Of a stretch of 64,000 nt of DNA, positions 52,196 to 60,554 are shown one piece after another (position 1 is the first letter of the stretch; each line of letters starts with the position of its first letter). The translations under genes were made by a program, and so were the position numbers. A model generated the notes under the pieces. It was not told where the DNA came from and made no database searches. It saw nothing but the letters and a program-made list of their open reading frames with translations. The DNA lies in the NCBI GenBank assembly GCA_021298355.1, contig JAJTEH010000006.1, forward strand, positions 124,001 to 188,000. The letters run 5' to 3'. Source of the stretch: Flammeovirgaceae bacterium. Its GTDB lineage: Bacteria > Bacteroidota > Bacteroidia > Cytophagales > Cyclobacteriaceae.

Positions 52196-55100
52196 ATGAA
52201 CTCGATATTTCATTGGCTTGAGAAAATATTAGACCTACTCTTAAATAATTTAATGCCACTAAGCCTCGAACAGCTCGTTAACGATTATGATAAAACCGAA
52301 TCACTTCGCGCAATTGCTGCACTCCAGCTTTTGCCAGAGAACCACGGCAAGAATTTAAGGTTTGAATTGCTCCTGAAAAAAATCGTAGCAGAAGGCCAAA
52401 GCAGTAAAAAGAGAATTTCGCGGAATAAACTTCAACAGTTTTTTAAAGCCAACTTCCGTTCATACTATATGGAAGACCCGGTAAGCGCTTTTTTTACAGA
52501 GAACATTATCTTCTTTGGCGGAGATTTTACCGTCTTTCCGGGCATCAATAGTCATGGTACCGTTCTTGTCAGTGCCTATCTTGAAGCAATTTTCACTTTT
52601 GATAACGATATACCTACCAACTTTAAAGACATAATTTACGATGGCGTACAGTGCATGTTGTCCCTGAGCAATGAGGTGGCTACAAAAGCTTCATTGAAAA
52701 GATATATTTTTCAACGTCCAACCAAAAACGCGATCAAAGTTCCTGATAGGAAACTCTATGATCGGCTGCGTGAATCTGTATTCATTGACCAGAAAACAAT
52801 TGAAGTACTTTCTGAACGACACCGTTTCAACGTCAACGCTTTGGAGTATTTTACAGTTGATCCAACGAAAGATGATCTCTCTGATGATGATCCTGACAAT
52901 AATCCCGTTGCTGTCAAGCCACTTGTTAAACATGAAAATGGCGTTATCCTTATAAATCCGGGAGCCTCGCTTAACGCGATCACCGAATTTATCCTGGCGC
53001 AGTCAAGGCAGTTAAACTATTTTAGTCAGCTACTGAACGTTCTTTATCAAAGGCAATGGCACAGGGTCAAACACCTATTGCACGACATACACTGGCACGA
53101 AACAAACATTACACTTCCCGTTGCAAATAACTTACTGGCAGAAGAAGCTGTTTACAGGTTTGACAACAACAAGCTGGCTTACGTGTGTTTTGTAAAGCCG
53201 TCTTCCGTTCCTCTATCCAGTTCTCTTCAATCTGTTAATGATCGTGAACAACAAGTCATAAAATACCTCAAAGAGCTGAACGGTGAGATCAAGTACCGGT
53301 ATCTTACATTATTTATTCTCGGTGAATATGGCGGCACCACCTTTTTCGCCTTCAACAAACCTTCCGAAGACAACGCTACAGTCACTTTCAGCTTCACGGA
53401 CTTCAAAACACTTGTCGATTCCGGTGACCTCGATGCGCTTACGATATGGAAGTTTGCTAAGATTTATAAAATCACCAGTGAGAAAACAGATATATCCTCG
53501 TTTGGTGGAATGCTCGATTCTTATGTAATCTTTCATGAAAACAGCGGATCACTCTTGCACAGTGATCACGCACGACCGGATTTCCTGCAATTCCCAATCG
53601 GAAATTCCGATGATTTCAGAAGGGAAGTTTACAGAAAGAGAGACGAACATTCCGTACTGAAGTTTTCAACACAAGGCACATTACATGCCCCTGTCAAACG
53701 GTTAAGAAAATATGGTCCGGTATATATCGAACTACAGCCTATTGACGGACACAGCATTTTACTGGAGTCATTTGTGCCTCCTGTGTGGGTGATCAACCGG
53801 CAGGTTAGCTCCGAGGAAATGAAGGAAGCGGCCAACCCTTTCCTTGAAGCAGTTGCGTTCTGGTTATTTCGAATGGCAAATGAACTAAGTCCTTTCATGA
53901 ATCAATTCGGAATGCTGCCCGTGCAAATTCAAATTAATCTGCATGAATCTTACTTTCAAATGGGAGCAGTGTCCAAGGAAGTTAAGAATGAAGCTGATAT
54001 TTTGATCGAGACTTTGATCAATGGCCGCACAGCCATTGTATCCCTTCCTGAAGATTTAATGCCGCTTTTAATGCTACCGAGCAATAACGGTGAAAAGCTC
54101 ATCATGAGATTTGTGCTGTCAGCCTTACGACAGCTTCAAGAGGCGCACGATCATCCGCTAAAATTTTCTGAAGATGCCATCGTTGCCTGGATTGAAAATT
54201 TCATGCAACCTTCTAATGCCAAAATGATTCTCTTTTTTGATACCAGCGAAAACTTACGGCTTGATAATCGTTGGCTTCTGCCTTACCGGCCAATACAGGA
54301 AAGTGAAGTGTCGCTGATCCTGGATAACATTGTTGCCATGCTAAATTATGGTCAACCCATTCCTGAAAAAATTGAATCCGATAAAGACAAAATAAAATTG
54401 TGTAATGACATCGTATTTAGATTGGTCAACCAAATCATTGAAAAGTTAAAACTGTTCAATTCTGAAGAACTCATAAGATGGTTGATAAAGTATCACGAAA
54501 GAACCGTTCATAAGCGTGAGTTCAGAGAAATCCACATCCCCGCAAAAATCGCCTGCTTTAGTTCCTTCACTGAAGAAGTTGAAAAACTTCATGCGGAAGA
54601 ACCGGAGTTGGTTGCAACTTCGTTGTCACTCCGCTGCCTGATTGAGTTTGTTGTGGCAGGGCCGTCAGAGGGTAGCCTATGGCCAAACGTTGATGATATT
54701 GATGAGTTAATCGCCTTGATGGATCAGGTAATACAATGGGCTGTTCTATCCGACACGATAAACTTTAAGTTCGATGATCCGGAAATGGGCCTCCTTCCTT
54801 CGGGACGAATCGGAACAAATAAAAAATTTGCAACTGAAAAACTCGCCCCATTCTACAGGCTTAAAGTCGAGGCGATCGTAAACGAGTATTTGGAGAATTT
54901 CGATGTTGCCCCCCAAACGCATCAGCCTTTGATTAAACCGGATGATGCCGATGCGGTAGAAAAAGCTATTGAAGCTGAATGGCAAATCAATCTTACCAAG
55001 CTACTTTGGCTGCATGGTGAATTAGTTCGCATTGCCATAGAAGGAAATGATTCGATGGGCAAGGCATATTATGACGATCTTTTAAAGCTTTTGAAAGAAA

Positions 55101-55891
55101 GGCTTCCTGAACTGAATGATGCTGAACTATTGGCGGGTATTAATTTACTGACGCTCACACAACGTCCCTCGATCCTAAAGGCTCCGACAGGTTATGATAA
55201 AACTGACATTTACCCCTGGATATACAGCAGAGCCCTTTCATACTTACGAAAACCGTTGTTGCTATTTCAGCGCAAAGATGGACAAAAGATATTCTATTGG
55301 GGATTCAGGCACATGCTCAGCGCGGCCGAAAACCTAAAGTATTTGTTGTATACAGGTAGACTTACGGCCAAGAGTTCCGCCCTTGATGATTTACTCAGTG
55401 AAATCAATCGGAGAAAAGGAAAAATCTTCCGAAACAAAGTGGCAAAATGGCTGTGTGAAAACACAGAATTAAATGTCGTTGAATATGAAGTTGATATTGA
55501 TTTAAAAGGTCATTTAGTCGCTGACAAGAATTATGGTGATATTGATATTCTCGCGATTGATGAATCACGCAAAAAGATTTTGTCCATAGAGTGTAAGGAT
55601 ACGGTGAGCGCAAGAATAATCCATGAAATGAAAACGGAACTTGATAAGTATCTCGGTCGCCCAGGGAGTACCGGGAAAATTCAGAAACATATCGATAGAG
55701 ATACGTGGTTAAAAGTTTACGTTGACCAGCTCTCAAAATATGTGGCGAACCCAAGGACCTATGAAATTCAGTCAGTAGTAATTTCTTCAGAAGAACTACC
55801 TTTATCCTACATTTCAAAATCAAGTATTCCAATTCCTATCATTTCTTTCTCACGAGTTAAGTCATACGGGCCATACGCCTATGAAATATAG
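52196..55891 (+). CDS. Unrecognised 1231-aa protein with C-terminal PD-(D/E)xK-like domain
   Basis: No named family recognised for most of its length. It starts at ATG 52196, with no obvious other good start (Met20 is possible). No signal peptide or membrane helix is evident. The C-terminal domain (about 1075-1200) has a nuclease pattern: 'FRNKVAKWLCE' (Glu near the start), 'NYGDIDILAIDE' (Asp) and 'ILSIECKD' (ExK), i.e. an Mrr/NERD-type PD-(D/E)xK core. The rest is a large alpha/beta body, with acidic 'DDDPDNNP' near residue 230. It lies in the island right after the DUF4365 gene and 77 bases before the next gene. A nuclease effector with a large sensing body is a fair guess. Confidence 0.72.
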   Translation: MNSIFHWLEKILDLLLNNLMPLSLEQLVNDYDKTESLRAIAALQLLPENHGKNLRFELLLKKIVAEGQSSKKRISRNKLQQFFKANFRSYYMEDPVSAFFTENIIFFGGDFTVFPGINSHGTVLVSAYLEAIFTFDNDIPTNFKDIIYDGVQCMLSLSNEVATKASLKRYIFQRPTKNAIKVPDRKLYDRLRESVFIDQKTIEVLSERHRFNVNALEYFTVDPTKDDLSDDDPDNNPVAVKPLVKHENGVILINPGASLNAITEFILAQSRQLNYFSQLLNVLYQRQWHRVKHLLHDIHWHETNITLPVANNLLAEEAVYRFDNNKLAYVCFVKPSSVPLSSSLQSVNDREQQVIKYLKELNGEIKYRYLTLFILGEYGGTTFFAFNKPSEDNATVTFSFTDFKTLVDSGDLDALTIWKFAKIYKITSEKTDISSFGGMLDSYVIFHENSGSLLHSDHARPDFLQFPIGNSDDFRREVYRKRDEHSVLKFSTQGTLHAPVKRLRKYGPVYIELQPIDGHSILLESFVPPVWVINRQVSSEEMKEAANPFLEAVAFWLFRMANELSPFMNQFGMLPVQIQINLHESYFQMGAVSKEVKNEADILIETLINGRTAIVSLPEDLMPLLMLPSNNGEKLIMRFVLSALRQLQEAHDHPLKFSEDAIVAWIENFMQPSNAKMILFFDTSENLRLDNRWLLPYRPIQESEVSLILDNIVAMLNYGQPIPEKIESDKDKIKLCNDIVFRLVNQIIEKLKLFNSEELIRWLIKYHERTVHKREFREIHIPAKIACFSSFTEEVEKLHAEEPELVATSLSLRCLIEFVVAGPSEGSLWPNVDDIDELIALMDQVIQWAVLSDTINFKFDDPEMGLLPSGRIGTNKKFATEKLAPFYRLKVEAIVNEYLENFDVAPQTHQPLIKPDDADAVEKAIEAEWQINLTKLLWLHGELVRIAIEGNDSMGKAYYDDLLKLLKERLPELNDAELLAGINLLTLTQRPSILKAPTGYDKTDIYPWIYSRALSYLRKPLLLFQRKDGQKIFYWGFRHMLSAAENLKYLLYTGRLTAKSSALDDLLSEINRRKGKIFRNKVAKWLCENTELNVVEYEVDIDLKGHLVADKNYGDIDILAIDESRKKILSIECKDTVSARIIHEMKTELDKYLGRPGSTGKIQKHIDRDTWLKVYVDQLSKYVANPRTYEIQSVVISSEELPLSYISKSSIPIPIISFSRVKSYGPYAYEI

Positions 55892-55968
55892 CGGGTCAGT
55901 GAATAGTAATCTCCGATTGATCTGAGGTAAGTTCCCTTCAATAATTCATTATTGACTAAATTGTGTGT

Positions 55969-57108
55969 ATGTCGGATAACATAAATTTGAAAAAGGAAAT
56001 AAACGAAATGCCTCTATTCCAAAACTTCAATCGCACTCATGCCGGCAGGGCCAATCACAATCATTCTGCTTACGAATTTCTGAATGTGTCTGCCTGGAGG
56101 GCAGCCGAGTACGTACGTAATAAAGTAATCGAGTGGTCGGTTGACTTTCCCATGGATAAGGATTTTGTTAAACGATTTACTCACAAAAGCAATTCGGAAC
56201 ACCATGCTGCTTTCTTCGAAATGGTAACATACCAATTGCTAAAAAGACAAAAATTCGAAATCGAGGTTCATAGGATTGCCGCGGAAGGTTCCGCCAGACG
56301 TCCGGATTTTACAATTCTGAAAGGTAACAATCCGATGTTCTTTGCTGAATGCGCAATGTCAGCTTTACCTGATCATGACCCTGGCATTGAAACACTACAG
56401 AACAGAATTTGCGACATAGTTGAAAACATTCATTGTCCAAAGTATTTTATTAATGTCGATTTTGAAAATTGCTCTACTGAGACCATTCCGACAAAAAAAC
56501 TTACTTCATTTATTGAATCACTCATTCGGGAAGGGCAGGAAGAGGTTACTTCTTATTCGGATATAAGGAGATGGAACTTTGAGGAAAGAGGATGGAAGAT
56601 AAGGTTCTCTTTAATGCCAAAAACTGATGGTATTCAACGAACTCTTGGCATTACTGGCCACGGAGCCGCTCAGATTATCTTCTCTGAAAAGCCATTGCGA
56701 TCAACTCTTGACCGGAAGCGTGGAAAAAACTATGGTGAGTTGCAACACCCGTACATTATTTGTGTCAACTCATCGGACTTTTACTTAGATGACATTTCAA
56801 TTGAACAAACATTGTTTGGGACCCTATCAGAGGAAGGCTTCTTTATTTGCAATAACAAGCCACAAAATACCTCTGTCTCTGGAATCCTATTGATAAAGGG
56901 CCTTGTACCATGGAATCTACATGTCGTGTCATCCAGCCTTTGGCATAATCCGTGGGCGAAATATCCACTTCCGAAAGACACGTTACTGACTGACCAGCAT
57001 TTCTATGAGGTAAGCAGCAGCCGACCTCAAAAGAATTTTCTCCCAGGCAAAAGTCTTGGTGAAATCCTAGGAATTAATAGAGATTATATGAGTTCGGAAG
57101 TTGAATGA
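55969..57108 (+). CDS. Hypothetical protein with variant PD-(D/E)xK-like motif
   Basis: 379 aa from ATG 55969 (GTG 55963 adds two residues). Residues about 75-125 have 'HHAAFFEMVTYQLLKRQKFE' (Glu), 'RRPDFTIL' (PD) and 'NPMFFAECAMS' (Glu, with Ala-Met where ExK has its Lys). The pattern fits a diverged PD-(D/E)xK fold that may have lost the catalytic Lys, so it could be a DNA-binding or scaffold partner rather than an active nuclease. No other family is evident. The next gene starts 18 bases after its stop, so they are likely one transcript. Function unknown. Confidence 0.62.
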   Translation: MSDNINLKKEINEMPLFQNFNRTHAGRANHNHSAYEFLNVSAWRAAEYVRNKVIEWSVDFPMDKDFVKRFTHKSNSEHHAAFFEMVTYQLLKRQKFEIEVHRIAAEGSARRPDFTILKGNNPMFFAECAMSALPDHDPGIETLQNRICDIVENIHCPKYFINVDFENCSTETIPTKKLTSFIESLIREGQEEVTSYSDIRRWNFEERGWKIRFSLMPKTDGIQRTLGITGHGAAQIIFSEKPLRSTLDRKRGKNYGELQHPYIICVNSSDFYLDDISIEQTLFGTLSEEGFFICNNKPQNTSVSGILLIKGLVPWNLHVVSSSLWHNPWAKYPLPKDTLLTDQHFYEVSSSRPQKNFLPGKSLGEILGINRDYMSSEVE

Positions 57109-57126
57109 CCTAGAGTTTATACTTGT

Positions 57127-59202
57127 ATGGATAAAGATATTCTCGATGAAATGCACTTACCATTAGCAAACCCTAATGAGGAGTTGGAAGATATTTCTAA
57201 CAATCACTTTATCCCACTCTTTGATGTGTCAAAAGTTGAAGTCAGAAAAGAGCCTGGAAGAGATAAGGGAATTGATTTTCGGATGGATGTGAAGGCGAAG
57301 GGAAAAATAACCGGATTTAGATTCCTCGTTCAATTGAAAGCGACTGAGAAAATGGATTCTAACAAGGATGGAAGCGTCAGCCTGACTGTTTACACATATA
57401 ATATTAACTACTTACTCAACGCTGGAATACCGGCCTATTATGTATTGTATTTTCAAAAGGAAAATCTATTTCTTTATCGTGACTTGCATGAATATGTAAA
57501 GGAACTCGCCAAAGAAGATAATGACTGGGCTAAGCAGGCTTCCCATGCAATGCGTCTTACCACTAGGCTTGATTTTCATGGGGTGAATAGGATGTATGAT
57601 CGTGCAATCGATCACGGAAAATTTTCGCGTAGGCTCACTGAGCGATTGGCACTAAGCTCTTCATTACTACCCGAAAGAGTTGTAATCGCCCCAGATTTAG
57701 ATGTCAAAAGTGATTCGGAGATTAGGGCACTTGTCGAGGGCTTTGGTTTTTATTTGATTAATGAGTCTCGATGGAAGGAAATCCTGAATGCGCATCAATT
57801 AGGTTCACAGCACATAGCTTCTACTGCAAAATACAGTCTGATCATTGGCATCGCTTGGTATTATTCAGGGGAATTGATAAAAGCACTAAGCTATTTCAAG
57901 ACTGCTCTGAAACTCAAGTCTGAATTATCCCAGGATTTACAGGAACATCTTCTGCTCTTTGACAGCACAGTTCGATTTGCATTAGGTCTAATCGAAAAGA
58001 ACGATTACAAAGACAAGTTGAAGACTCTGGGATCGGCTAGTCATATTCGATATTACGTTAAAATTGATACGATAAAGGAAGAGTATTTAAGTGGCGTGGA
58101 AAGAGATATTGAGAAACAATATGTAAAGTTTGTGGAGCAAATGAATACCATCCTGGAAGCAGAGGATGCAAATGTGAATATTAAACTTTTGGTTCGCTGT
58201 GAAATGGTGTTATATGAGGGGTCTAAGATCAATCTTGACTTAGTTAGAGAACTGAACAAAATAAATACGTTTGAATTGCTGATAGGTGCGAATAGAAAGC
58301 TAAGGCAGGATATCGCGAGCAACCTCATACAACGCAAGATGGCGTGGGCCGAGAAAGCGAGAGGAATTAGAGACAAGGTTATCAAAGCGAAAAACTATTT
58401 TGTTTTCTATCATGTATTGCTGAATGAGACCAAAGTGGATTACGAATTTGAGGCTTACACCGATCTTATCAACAACGGCACAAATTCAGTGAATACTCAG
58501 GCTGGTGAACGAAATGAAAACTTGAATTCGATGTTAAAAAATCTTAATCAAACGATTCAGTACTTCCAGCATATTACCTATGTTGAAAATGTATGTGTCG
58601 CGTTGTCGATTAAGTATGAGATTCTTCATTACATGAAAGACATGGAAGCAGCAAATACAGTATTGACAGAATTATCAGGCTTAATTGAGACGTATGACCT
58701 AAAAGAATTGCAACGCAAATTCGAGGCACTGAAAAATCACGGCACAACTCACGAGAAAATTGCGCAATTCAAGGAACAGCTAGCTGCCGAATCTCTGGAG
58801 AAGCAAAGAGAGCATCAATACATGGTAAAGGAAATGGAGAAGATGGATAACATGGATACTCAACGAAAGATTGTGATAGAGAATCCAGATACTATAGAGC
58901 TTTATCCAATTCACCACTTTCAATTCTCCAAGAAGGAACGGAAAAGGGTGTATGAGATCCTCGATATATCAGAACAGGCTCAGGTTATGTTTGACCGTAT
59001 GTTGGACGTTGATCAGGTTATACCCATTGCAAATATTTACCACAACCCAATTTTGCAGGAGGGAAATGCCGATGGCATGGTGTTCAATAATAGCATTGAA
59101 GCATGGAGAAATATTTTCCGAATTCGAAAAGCTTTTTTTGATAACGGTTTTCCACGGGTCGTGTTAAAAGTTCCTGGTATCACGACAGTTTCTAATCATT
59201 GA
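57127..59202 (+). CDS. DUF4365 domain protein with long helical repeat region
   Basis: 691 aa. The N-terminal DUF4365 domain (about 15-150) has 'GRDKGIDFRMDVKAKG' (Asp) and 'FRFLVQLKATE' (QxK), with 'AGIPAYYVLYF' following, as in the family. The remainder is helical with TPR-like character ('GELIKALSYFKTALKLKSEL') and a charged helix near residues 555-600. No membrane helix. It is the last gene of the island and follows the 381-aa gene closely. DUF4365 proteins are PD-(D/E)xK nuclease-like; the helical part would sense a partner or ligand. Substrate unknown. Confidence 0.78.
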   Translation: MDKDILDEMHLPLANPNEELEDISNNHFIPLFDVSKVEVRKEPGRDKGIDFRMDVKAKGKITGFRFLVQLKATEKMDSNKDGSVSLTVYTYNINYLLNAGIPAYYVLYFQKENLFLYRDLHEYVKELAKEDNDWAKQASHAMRLTTRLDFHGVNRMYDRAIDHGKFSRRLTERLALSSSLLPERVVIAPDLDVKSDSEIRALVEGFGFYLINESRWKEILNAHQLGSQHIASTAKYSLIIGIAWYYSGELIKALSYFKTALKLKSELSQDLQEHLLLFDSTVRFALGLIEKNDYKDKLKTLGSASHIRYYVKIDTIKEEYLSGVERDIEKQYVKFVEQMNTILEAEDANVNIKLLVRCEMVLYEGSKINLDLVRELNKINTFELLIGANRKLRQDIASNLIQRKMAWAEKARGIRDKVIKAKNYFVFYHVLLNETKVDYEFEAYTDLINNGTNSVNTQAGERNENLNSMLKNLNQTIQYFQHITYVENVCVALSIKYEILHYMKDMEAANTVLTELSGLIETYDLKELQRKFEALKNHGTTHEKIAQFKEQLAAESLEKQREHQYMVKEMEKMDNMDTQRKIVIENPDTIELYPIHHFQFSKKERKRVYEILDISEQAQVMFDRMLDVDQVIPIANIYHNPILQEGNADGMVFNNSIEAWRNIFRIRKAFFDNGFPRVVLKVPGITTVSNH

Positions 59203-59353
59203 TAATGCTTAAGAGAAGGTGACCCCTCTGGCCCCTTTATGACCCATTTATCAAAATTCACAACTTGCTGATAATCAAGTAAATTTCATGCAATTTCTTC
59301 AAATCCTTTATAAAGTTAGGTTCGACACTTTGGTTATCGGGGCTACAAAAAAT

Positions 59354-59378
59354 AAAGCCCACTTTCGTGGGCTTTTTT
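59354..59378. terminator. Bidirectional terminator at the island's right edge
   Basis: AAAGCCCAC, loop TTTC, GTGGGCTTT, with a T-run on the plus strand (TTTTTTATTTTT) and an A-run before it, which gives a T-rich tail on the minus strand. It can end transcripts from the island on the left and from the xth gene on the right. Confidence 0.8.
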
Positions 59379-59427
59379 ATTTTTCTCATCTTCCATCTTC
59401 CTACTTCATCCATTTAATTTATTCACA

Positions 59428-60204
59428 CTAAGTACTCAGCTTTATAGCAACCGGGCAATGATCTGATCCATAGCATTCATTGTAAATCAATCCTTCGCTT
59501 ACCCTATCCATCAATCTATTGCTCGCCAAAAAATAGTCTATTCTCCAACCTACGTTTTTCTCGCGTGCATTAAACATGTAATTCCAATACGTGTACTTTA
59601 CTTCATCTGCATGAAAATGCCTGAAGGTATCAACAAACCCTGCCTGTAACAAATTGCCAAATCCATCAATCTCTGTTTGAGTATAACCTGCTGACTTGTT
59701 GTAATTCTCTTTTGGTCTGGCGATGTCTATGGCTTGGTGTGCCACATTCAAATCTCCACAAACTACTACTGGCTTGCGCTTATCCAACCAACTCACATAC
59801 TCTCTAAAAGCAATATCCCATTTCTGGCGATAGTCTAATCTTTTCAATCCTTCTCCCGAATTGGGTGTGTATACCGTTACCAAAAAGAAAGTTTCAAATT
59901 CTGCAGTAATCACCCTACCCTCCTGGTCGTGTTCTTCTTCGCCTATATCATAGGTTACACGAATGGGCTCCTCTTTTGTAATGATAGCTGTTCCGCTATA
60001 TCCTTTCCTTGCTTTTGATTCGTTAGCATATACTTTGTACTCAGGTAAAGATTCAAAAATGCTTTTTACATCATTTACAGTCGCTTTGTGTTCTTGTAAA
60101 CAAAGCACATCCGGATTCAATTTTTTGATATCCTGAAAGAAGTCTTTTTTGATAATGGACCGTAAACCGTTAACATTCCAGTTTACCAAGTGTAGGTTTG
60201 CCAT
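59428..60204 (-). CDS. xth: Exodeoxyribonuclease III
   Basis: AP endonuclease and 3'-5' exonuclease in base-excision repair, 258 aa from ATG 60204. The upstream ATG at 60237 adds 11 residues outside the family. The family signatures are present: 'LVNWNVNGLRS' (Asn ligand), 'LCLQEHKATVND' (Glu metal ligand; the classic LQETK is LQEHK), 'VVCGDLNVAHQ' (Asp-Asn), and 'YGSDHCPVAIKL' at the end with the catalytic Asp-His. Stands alone; the 49-aa gene upstream has its own terminator. Confidence 0.93.
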   Translation of the reverse strand: MANLHLVNWNVNGLRSIIKKDFFQDIKKLNPDVLCLQEHKATVNDVKSIFESLPEYKVYANESKARKGYSGTAIITKEEPIRVTYDIGEEEHDQEGRVITAEFETFFLVTVYTPNSGEGLKRLDYRQKWDIAFREYVSWLDKRKPVVVCGDLNVAHQAIDIARPKENYNKSAGYTQTEIDGFGNLLQAGFVDTFRHFHADEVKYTYWNYMFNAREKNVGWRIDYFLASNRLMDRVSEGLIYNECYGSDHCPVAIKLST

Positions 60205-60240
60205 GCGGATAGATAAATTTTTGGTAATGATAACCAATAA

Positions 60241-60266
60241 AAAAAGCCCCGCATATGCGAGGCTTC
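60241..60266 (-). terminator. Rho-independent terminator of the 49-aa gene
   Basis: On the minus strand: AAGCCTCGC, loop ATAT, GCGGGGCTT, then a run of T. One U-G pair lies in the stem. It separates the 49-aa ORF from xth. Confidence 0.8.
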
Positions 60267-60290
60267 TCTTTATTGCTAAGAAACTTAGGA

Positions 60291-60440
60291 TTAAGCTTTC
60301 TTCTTAAACTCTTCTTTTATGGCTTCAACATCCACATTCTTAATAACGGGTTTGAAACCTTGTATTTTTAAAGACTGACGTCTAACTGCTGATATAGACT
60401 TGTCTTTGCGATTCTTTCTCTTCAAACGGGTAACAGCCAT
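60291..60440 (-). CDS. Conserved small basic protein, 49 aa
   Basis: Reads from ATG 60440 to TAA 60291. The product is very basic at the N-terminus ('MAVTRLKRKNRKDKSISAVRR') and ends with 'PVIKNVDVEAIKEEFKKKA'. From memory, small proteins of this type with the same 'PVIKNVDVEAIK' end occur across Bacteroidetes, often as stand-alone genes, and may be ribosome- or nucleic-acid-associated. It has its own terminator just after the stop. Confidence 0.75.
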   Translation of the reverse strand: MAVTRLKRKNRKDKSISAVRRQSLKIQGFKPVIKNVDVEAIKEEFKKKA

Positions 60441-60554
60441 GACTTTATTATTTTAAAGGAGCGCAAAAGTAACAAAGCCTGCTAAATTGTCAAACATTAA
60501 AGCCTAAATTTCTCGAAAAAAGTAAGGGATTCGTTAATTTGGCACCATTTCTCT

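Larger units (their letters stand above)
39027..59346. mobile_element. Probable genomic (defence) island at tRNA-Glu
   Basis: About 20.3 kb between tRNA-Glu and the terminator before the xth gene. It begins with a serine recombinase pointing at the tRNA and holds restriction and nuclease-like genes absent from the flanking core. A candidate right end lies at 59319-59346, where GGTTCGA and, about 20 bases on, GGCTAC resemble the T-arm and 3' end of the tRNA (GGTTCGA at 39002, GACTACCA near the end). The match is too short to prove an attachment site, so the right border is uncertain. No conjugation or phage structural gene is seen. Confidence 0.55.

Noticed and set aside
59319-59352. A second, decayed tRNA at the island's right end
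   Set aside because: Only the T-arm-like GGTTCGA and a GGCTAC are present; no acceptor, D or anticodon stem can be built, so I list it only as a candidate attachment site.
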